17,055 nt of DNA from 2-12-FULL-65-11 sp049679965 (GTDB taxonomy: Bacteria; Acidobacteriota; Vicinamibacteria; Vicinamibacterales; CAVVIG01). Numbering within the stretch: position 1 is the stretch's first letter; every line of letters starts with the position of its first letter. This document shows positions 6,949 through 13,037 of this stretch, in pieces. Location: the NCBI GenBank assembly GCA_049679965.1, contig JBAUGX010000094.1:1-17055 (forward strand). Reading direction: 5' to 3'. Position numbers and translations under genes: made by a program. Under the pieces are notes generated by a model. That model ran no database searches, was not told the DNA's origin, and saw only the letters and a program-made list of their open reading frames with translations.

Positions 6949-7872
6949 CTATGCCGCCTCCTCCACACCACCCGCCAGCAGGTACAGGACGGCCATTCGG
7001 ACCGCGACGCCGTTGCCCACCTGTTCGAGAATCACCGAAAATGGGCCATCCGCCACGTCCGACGCGATCTCGATGCCGCGGTTCATCGGACCCGGATGCA
7101 TGATGATGACGTCCGGCTTCGCCAGGGCCACGCGTGCCTTCGTCATCCCGAACGTGTTGAAGTACTCGCGCACCGACGGGAAGTACGCGCCCTGCATGCG
7201 TTCCAACTGAATCCGCAGCAGCATGATCACGTCGGCGCCGGCCACTGCTTCATCCACCGACGTCGAGACCCGGACGCCGAGCCGCTCGATCCCCACCGGC
7301 ACGAGCGTCGACGGCCCGCACAGGCACACGTCAGCGCCGAGCTTGGTCAGGAGCAATGCGTTCGAACGCAGGACGCGGCTGTGCAGCAGGTCGCCGACGA
7401 TGGTCACCTTGAGGCCTTCGATGCGGTGCTTGTGCTCGCGGATGGTGAAGGCGTCGAGCAGCGCCTGCGTCGGGTGCTCGTGCATGCCGTCGCCGGCGTT
7501 GATGATCCTCGACTTGCAGATGCGCGACAGTAGATGAGCGGCGCCAGACGAAGAGTGGCGGAGGACGATCATGTCCGGCTGCATGGCCTCGATATTCAAG
7601 GCCGTGTCGGCCAGTGTCTCTCCCTTTTGCACGCTCGACGTGGAGACCGCGAGATTCAGTGTGTCGGCACTCAGCCGCTTCTCGGCAATCTCAAACGACG
7701 TCCGGGTGCGCGTGCTCGGCTCGTAGAACAGGTTCACCACGGTCTTGCCGCGCAGCGTCGGCACCTTCTTGATCGGCCGCTGCCCGACTTCCCGCATGGC
7801 CACGGCTGTGTCGAGAACCAGGGTGATCTCTTCGCACGAGAGATCCGCGATGCTGAGGAGATCTTTCTTCAT
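6949..7872 (-). CDS. pyrB: Aspartate carbamoyltransferase catalytic subunit
   Basis: This 307-residue transcarbamoylase joins carbamoyl phosphate and aspartate in step two of the pathway. It has the carbamoyl phosphate loop FYEPSTRTRTSFE (STRTR at 53-57), the SSVQKGET loop with Lys83, RHSSSGAAH (105-113), HPTQALLD (133-140) and MHPGPMNRGIEI near the end. There is no pyrI-like regulatory chain in the window. Its ATG overlaps the pyrR stop as ATGA, which suggests coupled translation, and its TAG abuts the pyrC ATG. Confidence 0.97.
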   Translation of the reverse strand: MKKDLLSIADLSCEEITLVLDTAVAMREVGQRPIKKVPTLRGKTVVNLFYEPSTRTRTSFEIAEKRLSADTLNLAVSTSSVQKGETLADTALNIEAMQPDMIVLRHSSSGAAHLLSRICKSRIINAGDGMHEHPTQALLDAFTIREHKHRIEGLKVTIVGDLLHSRVLRSNALLLTKLGADVCLCGPSTLVPVGIERLGVRVSTSVDEAVAGADVIMLLRIQLERMQGAYFPSVREYFNTFGMTKARVALAKPDVIIMHPGPMNRGIEIASDVADGPFSVILEQVGNGVAVRMAVLYLLAGGVEEAA

Positions 7873-8402
7873 TCGTCCTGAACGTCCACTTCATCGCGAC
7901 CGTCGATTTCCGTCAGATGCACCTGCACGCTCTGGCTCGCCGAGGTCGGCAGGTTCTTGCCCACGTAATCGGCCTTGATCGGCAGCTCGCGGTGGCCGCG
8001 GTCCACCAGCACGACCAGCTGGATGAGCTTCGGGCGGCCGAAATCGATGAGCGCATCGAGCGCGGCCCGAATCGTCCGGCCCGTGTAGAGCACGTCGTCC
8101 ACCAGCAGGATGCGCTTGTCGTCGATCGAAAACGCAATCTCGGTGCTGCGGACGACCGGCTGCGGGCCCACGGGGTGCCGCATCAGATCGTCGCGGTAAA
8201 GGGTGATGTCGAGCGCGCCAGTGGGCACCTCGTGGCCGGTAATCTCGGCGATGGCGTGCGCCAGGCGCTTGGCGATCGGGACGCCGCGCGTCCGGATGCC
8301 GACGAGGGCCAGATCCTCGACGCCGCGGCTGCGCTCCACAATCTCGTGCGCGATGCGCGTCAGGGTACGTCCCATGCGGTCCGCGTCCATCACGACGGCC
8401 AC
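7869..8402 (-). CDS. pyrR: PyrR: pyr RNA-binding regulator / uracil phosphoribosyltransferase
   Basis: From the GTG at 8400-8402 the product is 177 residues, the normal PyrR length. In studied bacteria PyrR binds a hairpin in pyr mRNA when UMP is high and represses the operon; many also have weak uracil phosphoribosyltransferase activity. Visible motifs are LTRIAHEIVER, ALVGIRTRGVPIAKRLA, GALDITLYRDDL (62-73), and the PRPP loop VDDVLYTGRT (101-110). The GTG has GAGGGGG about six bases upstream and gives the usual N-terminus (MAVVMDADRMGRTLTR). An ATG at 8388-8390 is the alternative. It overlaps the stop of a leader ORF as TGATG. The frame stays open further upstream, but that part is the ATTGCAG repeat and the RNA hairpin, so I do not count it. 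This is the first gene of the operon. Confidence 0.94.
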   Translation of the reverse strand: MAVVMDADRMGRTLTRIAHEIVERSRGVEDLALVGIRTRGVPIAKRLAHAIAEITGHEVPTGALDITLYRDDLMRHPVGPQPVVRSTEIAFSIDDKRILLVDDVLYTGRTIRAALDALIDFGRPKLIQLVVLVDRGHRELPIKADYVGKNLPTSASQSVQVHLTEIDGRDEVDVQDE

Positions 8403-8500
8403 TGCGACCCCCTCACCAAGATTGCAGGATTGCAGAATTGCAGAATTGCAGGAAGTAATCGCTGGATTGCGGGAAGTAGGGCGGGCGCGCGGAGCGGCAT
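8390..8500 (-). CDS. Possible 36-codon leader ORF of the pyr operon
   Basis: An ATG at 8498-8500 is preceded at six bases by AAAGAGG, the strongest ribosome binding site in the leader. The frame begins MPLRAPALLPAIQRL, ends in a TGA at 8390-8392 and overlaps the pyrR GTG by 13 bases; the TGA overlaps the alternative pyrR ATG as TGATG. Half of the codons lie in the ATTGCAG repeat, so the peptide itself probably has no conserved function. The interest is that ribosomes loaded here could be handed on to pyrR. It is not in frame with pyrR. It may be a chance ORF. Confidence 0.3.
   Translation of the reverse strand: MPLRAPALLPAIQRLLPAILQFCNPAILVRGSQWPS
8421..8452. repeat. Four perfect 8-bp tandem units, ATTGCAGR
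   Basis: ATTGCAGG, ATTGCAGA, ATTGCAGA and ATTGCAGG follow each other without a gap in the pyr leader, between the hairpin and the pyrR ribosome binding site. Confidence 0.95.
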
Positions 8501-8507
8501 CAGACAC

Positions 8508-8541
8508 CTCTTTGCGTCCTCGCAGGGACGCGTTTAAAGAG
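8508..8541 (-). promoter_or_regulatory. PyrR-binding RNA hairpin in the pyr operon leader
   Basis: In the sense of the operon, CTCTTT (8541-8536) pairs with AAAGAG (8513-8508) as a 6-bp lower stem. AAAC (8535-8532) bulges on the 5' side. GCGTCC (8531-8526) pairs with GGACGC (8519-8514), and the hexaloop is CTGCGA (8525-8520). The loop fits the CNGNGA hexaloop, with flanking TCC and GG, of known PyrR binding loops, and the 5' purine-rich internal bulge is also as known for them. The 3' strand AAAGAG plus the next G forms a Shine-Dalgarno sequence six bases before an ATG, so closing the hairpin would hide it. No terminator with a T-run follows before pyrR. Confidence 0.85.
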
Positions 8542-8549
8542 CGGGGGCG

Positions 8550-8555
8550 ATTATA
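8550..8555 (-). promoter_or_regulatory. Perfect TATAAT -10 box of the pyr operon
   Basis: TATAAT is on the minus strand at 8555-8550. A start site seven bases on (about 8543) would put the PyrR hairpin at the extreme 5' end of the RNA. No TTGACA-like -35 is seen; the region upstream is CAAT-type repeat. Confidence 0.6.
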
Positions 8556-8557
8556 GC

Positions 8558-8610
8558 ATTGATGATTGCGGGATTGGTGATTGCGGATTGATTGCGGATT
8601 GCAGGATTGT
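8558..8610. repeat. GATTG heptamer repeat upstream of the pyr promoter
   Basis: Degenerate NNGATTG units (ATGATTG, CGGGATTG, GTGATTG, CGGATTG, ATTGCGG, ATTGCAGG) fill the gap between the pyr operon promoter and the 3' end of the oxidoreductase gene. Confidence 0.85.
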
Positions 8611-8628
8611 GCAGCCGCGGTGGTCTGG

Positions 8629-9519
8629 TCAGCCCTGGAGCGCGGGCGCCAGCAGTTGTTTCGCCGCGATCGCTCTGGCGAGGGCCTCGCTCGGCGTGCC
8701 TCGGGCTGGGAATTCTCCGACACCGAGATGGGTGACGCCGAGGGATTGCAGGCGCCTGGCGTCGTTGATCCAGTCGGCCTCGCGTCCCGCCTGCGTCCAG
8801 ACCCCCGCCTGCAGACCGAAAGACGAAACGTCCCGACCCGCTTGCTGCAAGTGGGAACGGAGTCGACCGAACACTTCAGCCGCGTCCTGACCGGGAAACA
8901 ACAGCGGCATCCAGCCGTCGGCGAGCCGAGCCACGCGCTTCATCAGCGCATCGGTCAAGCCGCCGCCGATCCACACGGGAATCGGACGCGTGGGCCGGGG
9001 AGCAATGCCGACGCGATCGAAATGGTGCCAGCGCCCGTGGAAGGAGACCAGCTCTTCGGCCCAGAGTTTGCGCAAGACGAGGATCTGCTCTTCCTGACGG
9101 GCGCCGCGCGTGTGGAAGTCCTGGTCGAGGGCCTCGTACTCGGTGAAGTTCCACCCCACGCCGACACCCAGTCGCAGCCGCCCGCCCGACAGCAGATCCA
9201 CTTCGGCCGCCTGCTTGGCGACGAGCGCCGTCTGGCGCTGGGGCAGAATCAAGATGCTGGTCGTGAACTCGATCCGTGTGGTCAGGCCGGCGAGATAGGC
9301 GAAGAGCGTGAACGGCTCGTGAAACTCGCAGTCGTAGAGATACGGTGGTGACGGGAAGCCGACGTCCCGGCCGATGAATCTGTCCGGATGGGCGCCGGTG
9401 ACATGGTCGTACGCGACCAGGTAATCGAAGCCGGCGCCTTCCGCCGCCTGGACAAAATCGCGGATGGCCACGGGATCCGTGCCGATTTCTCGTTGGGGAA
9501 ACGTGACGCCGAATTTCAT
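8629..9519 (-). CDS. LLM-class (luciferase-like) flavin-dependent oxidoreductase
   Basis: The 296-residue protein starts MKFGVTFPQREIG and is a TIM-barrel member of the luciferase-like monooxygenase superfamily, closest by eye to the TIGR03619 group of predicted F420-dependent enzymes. Seen are YLVAYDHVTGAHP, LTTRIEFTTSILILPQRQTA, LVAKQAAEVDLLSGGRLRLG with GVGWNFTEYEAL, the PIPVWIGGG segment and RLADGWMPL. The substrate and whether it uses F420 or FMN cannot be told. The frame is open another 29 codons upstream, but those come from the repeat-rich spacer, so the ATG at 9517-9519 is chosen. It reads in the same direction as the pyr operon but is separated from it by the pyr promoter, so it is probably an independent unit. 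Confidence 0.9.
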   Translation of the reverse strand: MKFGVTFPQREIGTDPVAIRDFVQAAEGAGFDYLVAYDHVTGAHPDRFIGRDVGFPSPPYLYDCEFHEPFTLFAYLAGLTTRIEFTTSILILPQRQTALVAKQAAEVDLLSGGRLRLGVGVGWNFTEYEALDQDFHTRGARQEEQILVLRKLWAEELVSFHGRWHHFDRVGIAPRPTRPIPVWIGGGLTDALMKRVARLADGWMPLLFPGQDAAEVFGRLRSHLQQAGRDVSSFGLQAGVWTQAGREADWINDARRLQSLGVTHLGVGEFPARGTPSEALARAIAAKQLLAPALQG

Positions 9520-9566
9520 CGGCCACACGCTATCAGAACGCGCAGGAGCGTCAAAGCCCTGATCCT

Positions 9567-9611
9567 GAGTCGGCGGAATCAGCGATCCGCAATCCGGAAT
9601 CAGCAATTCCG
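9567..9611. repeat. AATCCG/AATCAG heptamer repeat before the kinase gene
   Basis: Units such as GGAATCAG, CGATCCG, CAATCCG, GAATCAG and CAATTCCG lie just upstream of the TATACT box of the kinase gene. They occupy the divergent spacer between the oxidoreductase and kinase genes. Confidence 0.75.
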
Positions 9612-9613
9612 CC

Positions 9614-9629
9614 TATACTGACGCGCGCA
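9614..9629 (+). promoter_or_regulatory. Putative -10 box close to the kinase start codon
   Basis: TATACT at 9614-9619 lies nine bases before the ATG at 9629, leaving a leader of three bases or none. There is no Shine-Dalgarno sequence. The arrangement parallels the acylase promoter at 1683. Confidence 0.4.
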
Positions 9630-12349
9630 TGGCCCTGACCGCCGGCACACGCCTCGGTCTCTACGAAATCACCGGCATGCTGGGTGCTGGCGGCATGGGC
9701 GAGGTCTATCGCGCCAGAGACACGAAGCTCGGGCGCGAGGTCGCCGTCAAGGTCCTCCCCGAGGCCTTTGCCACCGACCCGGAACGCGTCGCGCGGTTCA
9801 AGCGCGAGGCGCAGGTGCTCGCCTCACTCAACCACCCCAACATCGCGGCGCTCTACGGGATGGAGCAAGACGGCGACCGCCACTTCCTCATCATGGAGCT
9901 CGTCGAGGGCGAGACGATCGCGGAGCGGCTCAAGGCTCACGGCTCAGGGCTTCCCGTCGGCGACGCCCTGGCCATCGCCCGCCAAATCGCCGACGCCCTC
10001 GAGGCCGCGCACGAGAAGGCCGTCGTCCACCGCGATTTGAAACCGGCGAACGTCAAGATCACGCCGGACGAAAAAGTGAAAGTCCTCGACTTCGGCCTAG
10101 CGAAGGCGATGGAACCGGCAGCAGCGATGAACGCGCAGCTGACCAACTCGCCGACGCTGAGTCTGATGGCGACGCAGGCGGGCATGATTCTCGGCACGGC
10201 GGCGTACATGTCGCCGGAGCAGGCGAAGGGCCTGTCGGCGGATTCGCGGAGCGACGTGTTCTCGTTCGGCGTGATGCTCTACGAGATGCTGACGGGCCGC
10301 CAGCCGTTCAAGGGCGAGACCGCGCCCGACATCCTCGCCTCGGTACTCGTGCGCGACCCGGATTTCGGCGCGCTGCCGCCGAATCTGAATCCGCGCATTG
10401 CCGAGCTGCTGAAGCGCTGTCTCGAGAAGAACCCGAAGCGACGCTGGCAAGCCGTCGGCGATCTGCGCGCGGAGATCGAGGCCGTCAGCGTCGCGCCGCT
10501 CAGTGCGCCAGCGGTGACGACCGTCCCACAGCAACGAGAGCCGTTCTGGCAAAGACTCGCGCTTTTCAGCTTCCCGACGCTCATCGTGGGCGCGACCATC
10601 GCCGGCGTTACGGCCTGGTTCGCCACACGTCCCGTTTCGCTACCCGTATCGCGCTTGACGATGTCAGCGTCCGGTGCGGCATTGCTGACCGTTAGCGGTA
10701 TCGATCGCGACCTCGCCATCACGCCCGACGGCTTGCGTGTCGTCTACGTCGGCAACAACGGGACGCAGCTCTTCGTGCGCGCACTCGATGCGCTCGATCC
10801 AGTCGCCATCGCGACGGACACCAATGCTCGTGGGTTATTCGTCTCTCCGGACGGTCAGTGGGTCGGCTTTTCGAGCGACAACACTGTTCTCAAAAAGGTG
10901 GCTATCACGGGCGGACCGCCGATCACGCTCGCTCAACTTGACGGCAGCATGCGCGGAGCCACGTGGGCATCGGACGACACAATCATCTTCGCGACGGCGA
11001 ACGGTGCGAGCGGGCTTCAGCGTGTGTCCGCCGGCGGCGGCATGCCGGAGGTATTGACTCACCCCGACCGCGCGCAGGGCAGCGCCGACCATCTCTGGCC
11101 GGACATGCTGCCTGGCGGGCGCGCAGTCCTTTTCACGATTGCGGCGGCGACAGGCGGCCTCGACGCGGCACAGATCGCGGTTCTCGACTTGCGCAGCCAT
11201 ACCCAAACGATTCTGATCCGTGGCGGCAGCCATGCGCAGTTCGTGGCGAGCGGCCATCTGATGTACACGGCGGCGGGCACGCTCCGCGCCATACCGTTCG
11301 ATTCTGCGCGCTTGGAGACCCGTGGGACGGCTGTACCCGTCGTGCCGCGGTTGGTGACCACCACCGCAGGCGGAGCTGACTTTAGAATCGCCGACAATGG
11401 AACGCTCGTGTACGTCGACGCGCCGGGAGCCGGCGTCCTTGCCCGCTCCCTGGTTTGGGTTGATCGCGGTGGCAAAGAGGAGCTTATTCCTGCCCCGCCA
11501 CGTGCATACCTGCTTCCAAAGCTTGCTCCTGACGGAACACGCCTCGCTGTGGCCATCGCTGATCTACAGAATGACATCTGGACCTGGGACTTCCAACATC
11601 AGACGCTGACCCGGGTGACGTTTGACCCAGGGAACGAGCTGGGGCCCAGATGGACGCCAGATGGTCGAAGGCTCATCTTCAGCTCGTCCAGTTCGTCCCC
11701 GACGGGCGTGGTGAACCTGTGGTGGCAGCTGGCCGACGGAGGTACGGCCGAGCGATTGACGACGAGCAATAGCAACCAATTTGTAAATGATGTGGCACCG
11801 GACGGCGAAATAGTCTTTGTCGAACAGAACGTGAATACCACTCGCGACCTAATGCGCCTCAAGATGGGCACGCCGCCTCTCGTATCTCCGATCCTTCGAA
11901 CGCAATTCGACGAGCGAAACGGAGCCCCTTCTCCAGACGGCCAGTGGCTCGCCTACGAGTCCAACAGCTCCGGGCGACTCGAGATCTACGTGAGGCCGTT
12001 TCTGAGCACGGCTGTTGTCCAGTGGCAAGTATCAACGGCTGGCGGTACACGACCGCTCTGGTCACCGAGCGCCAAGGAACTATTCTTCTTCGGCTTGGAT
12101 GGCGCACTAATGCGTGTCGCCGTCGAAGCTGCTGGATCGACGTGGAGGGCTCGGACTCCGCTGAAGACGCTGGAGCCGCGGTACTTCACGGGCGGCGGAA
12201 ATGTCGCCCGGACGTACGACATCTCGTCGGACGGCAAGCGCTTCCTCATGATCAAGGAGTCCGGCACCGATCCAACCGTCGCGCCGCCCAGCATCATCGT
12301 CGTCCAGCACTTCGACGAAGAGCTCAAGGCGCGCGTGCCGGCTCGCTGA
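9629..12349 (+). CDS. Ser/Thr protein kinase with TM helix and TolB/PD40-like propeller
   Basis: The 906-residue fusion begins with a complete PknB-type kinase. It has the glycine loop LGAGGMGEV (18-26), Lys41 in VAVKVL, the catalytic HRDLKPAN with Asp136, DFG at 154-156, GTAAYMSPEQA in the activation segment and a domain end near residue 285. One hydrophobic helix follows (about 311-331). The remaining 550 residues hold repeated propeller strands of the TolB/PD40 kind (AITPDGLRVVYVG, FVSPDGQWVGFSS, LAPDGTRLAVAI, TPDGRRLIFSS, SPDGQWLAYESN). The kinase would face the cytoplasm and the propeller the periplasm, giving a receptor-like protein. Such fusions are abundant in acidobacteria. The ligand and phosphorylation targets are unknown. 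It stands alone, between a repeat-rich divergent spacer and a long inverted repeat after its stop. Confidence 0.95.
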   Translation: MALTAGTRLGLYEITGMLGAGGMGEVYRARDTKLGREVAVKVLPEAFATDPERVARFKREAQVLASLNHPNIAALYGMEQDGDRHFLIMELVEGETIAERLKAHGSGLPVGDALAIARQIADALEAAHEKAVVHRDLKPANVKITPDEKVKVLDFGLAKAMEPAAAMNAQLTNSPTLSLMATQAGMILGTAAYMSPEQAKGLSADSRSDVFSFGVMLYEMLTGRQPFKGETAPDILASVLVRDPDFGALPPNLNPRIAELLKRCLEKNPKRRWQAVGDLRAEIEAVSVAPLSAPAVTTVPQQREPFWQRLALFSFPTLIVGATIAGVTAWFATRPVSLPVSRLTMSASGAALLTVSGIDRDLAITPDGLRVVYVGNNGTQLFVRALDALDPVAIATDTNARGLFVSPDGQWVGFSSDNTVLKKVAITGGPPITLAQLDGSMRGATWASDDTIIFATANGASGLQRVSAGGGMPEVLTHPDRAQGSADHLWPDMLPGGRAVLFTIAAATGGLDAAQIAVLDLRSHTQTILIRGGSHAQFVASGHLMYTAAGTLRAIPFDSARLETRGTAVPVVPRLVTTTAGGADFRIADNGTLVYVDAPGAGVLARSLVWVDRGGKEELIPAPPRAYLLPKLAPDGTRLAVAIADLQNDIWTWDFQHQTLTRVTFDPGNELGPRWTPDGRRLIFSSSSSSPTGVVNLWWQLADGGTAERLTTSNSNQFVNDVAPDGEIVFVEQNVNTTRDLMRLKMGTPPLVSPILRTQFDERNGAPSPDGQWLAYESNSSGRLEIYVRPFLSTAVVQWQVSTAGGTRPLWSPSAKELFFFGLDGALMRVAVEAAGSTWRARTPLKTLEPRYFTGGGNVARTYDISSDGKRFLMIKESGTDPTVAPPSIIVVQHFDEELKARVPAR

Positions 12350-12369
12350 TGCTCGCGCTCACGCGCTCA

Positions 12370-12532
12370 TGAATTGATGATTGCGGATTGGTGATTGCGG
12401 ATTGGGATTGTTGATTGGGGATTGTTGATTGGGGATTGCGGATTGGGGAGACTGCACCGGTGCATGCCCGAATCCTCAATCCTCAATCATCAATTCGTAA
12501 TCATCAATCAACAATCCGCAATCCGCAATTCA
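12370..12532. repeat. Long inverted repeat of NNGATTG heptamers (convergent spacer)
   Basis: About ten NNGATTG units (ATGATTG, CGGATTG, GTGATTG, CGGATTG, TTGATTG, GGGATTG and so on, 12370-12448) are followed by the palindrome TGCACCGGTGCA (12453-12464). CAATCNN units in the opposite sense then run to 12532. The arms would fold into an imperfect hairpin of roughly 60-70 nt per arm between the 3' end of the kinase and the 3' end of the four-helix gene, whose TGA (12530-12532) is the outer edge of the array. It could act as a two-way terminator, but no T-run is present. Confidence 0.9.
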
Positions 12533-12889
12533 CGGGTGCGAGCGCGCCGTCATCGTCGAGCGCGCGAAGATTGCCGTCAGTTCGTCGGCTTCCCTGATTA
12601 GGGGATCAATCACCTTCGCCGGCCCGAGTTGTGTTTCTCGGCCAATCTCGAGCCAGAAGCCGGACTCGTCAGCTTCTTCCTCCACCAGACCGACCTTGGC
12701 GACGAATTCGGCCCGTGACCGCGCCCGGCAGGCCGCGCGATAGTTCGCTCCAACTGAGGTAGCTGCCTTCGTCAGCTGCGTCCCAACCGTCCAGGCAGGC
12801 TCCCCAGATGGGAACGTCCGTACGAGCGCGATGCAATCGAGGGCAAACTGCTTGGTCCGCCGCTTCAGCGCCTCAGCCTGTTCATTCAT
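12530..12889 (-). CDS. Four-helix-bundle protein (TIGR02436, 23S rRNA IVS-type family)
   Basis: The 119-residue product (MNEQAEALKRRTKQFALDC, FPSGEPAWTVGTQLTKAATS, VGANYRAACRARSRAEFVAK, EEADESGFWLEI) matches the small helical family first seen in intervening sequences of 23S rRNA genes and since found as stand-alone genes. Its biochemical role is not known. The frame is open 38 codons further upstream, but the family sequence begins at the ATG at 12887-12889. No rRNA lies nearby. The upstream gap (12890-13037) contains only repeat units and nothing else I recognise. Confidence 0.88.
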   Translation of the reverse strand: MNEQAEALKRRTKQFALDCIALVRTFPSGEPAWTVGTQLTKAATSVGANYRAACRARSRAEFVAKVGLVEEEADESGFWLEIGRETQLGPAKVIDPLIREADELTAIFARSTMTARSHP

Positions 12890-12941
12890 GCTCCCAGGCG
12901 GCTGCAAGACCCTCGCCTTGTCCGTCGATCGCTTCTTGAGG

Positions 12942-13028
12942 CCGCAAATCCGCAATCTGCGGGGAGAAGATGGCAAGAAATACAGCGTGACCCCAATCAG
13001 CAATCAATAATCCGCAATCATCAATTCA
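12942..13028. repeat. Interrupted CAATC-type repeats after sthA
   Basis: CCGCAAATCCGCAATCTGCGG lies at 12942-12962 without its first base, and a denser run (CCCCAATCAG, CAATCAA, TAATCCG, CAATCAT, CAATTCA) at 12991-13028. The 18 bases 13011-13028 are the exact reverse complement of 12370-12387 and 14444-14461. Confidence 0.8.
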
Positions 13029-13037
13029 CCAGTCGCC

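Noticed and set aside
8403..8507. Transcription attenuator (antiterminator/terminator pair) in the pyr leader
   Set aside because: I found no GC-rich stem followed by a T-run between the PyrR hairpin and pyrR, so the Bacillus-type mechanism is not supported.
8403..8723. Upstream extension of the pyrR reading frame to a 284-residue protein
   Set aside because: The extra residues are encoded by the promoter, the PyrR hairpin and ATTGCAG repeats, and the normal PyrR length is obtained from the GTG at 8402.
12370..12532. CRISPR array
   Set aside because: The units are 7 bp with no unique spacers of 30-40 bp, and no cas genes are nearby.
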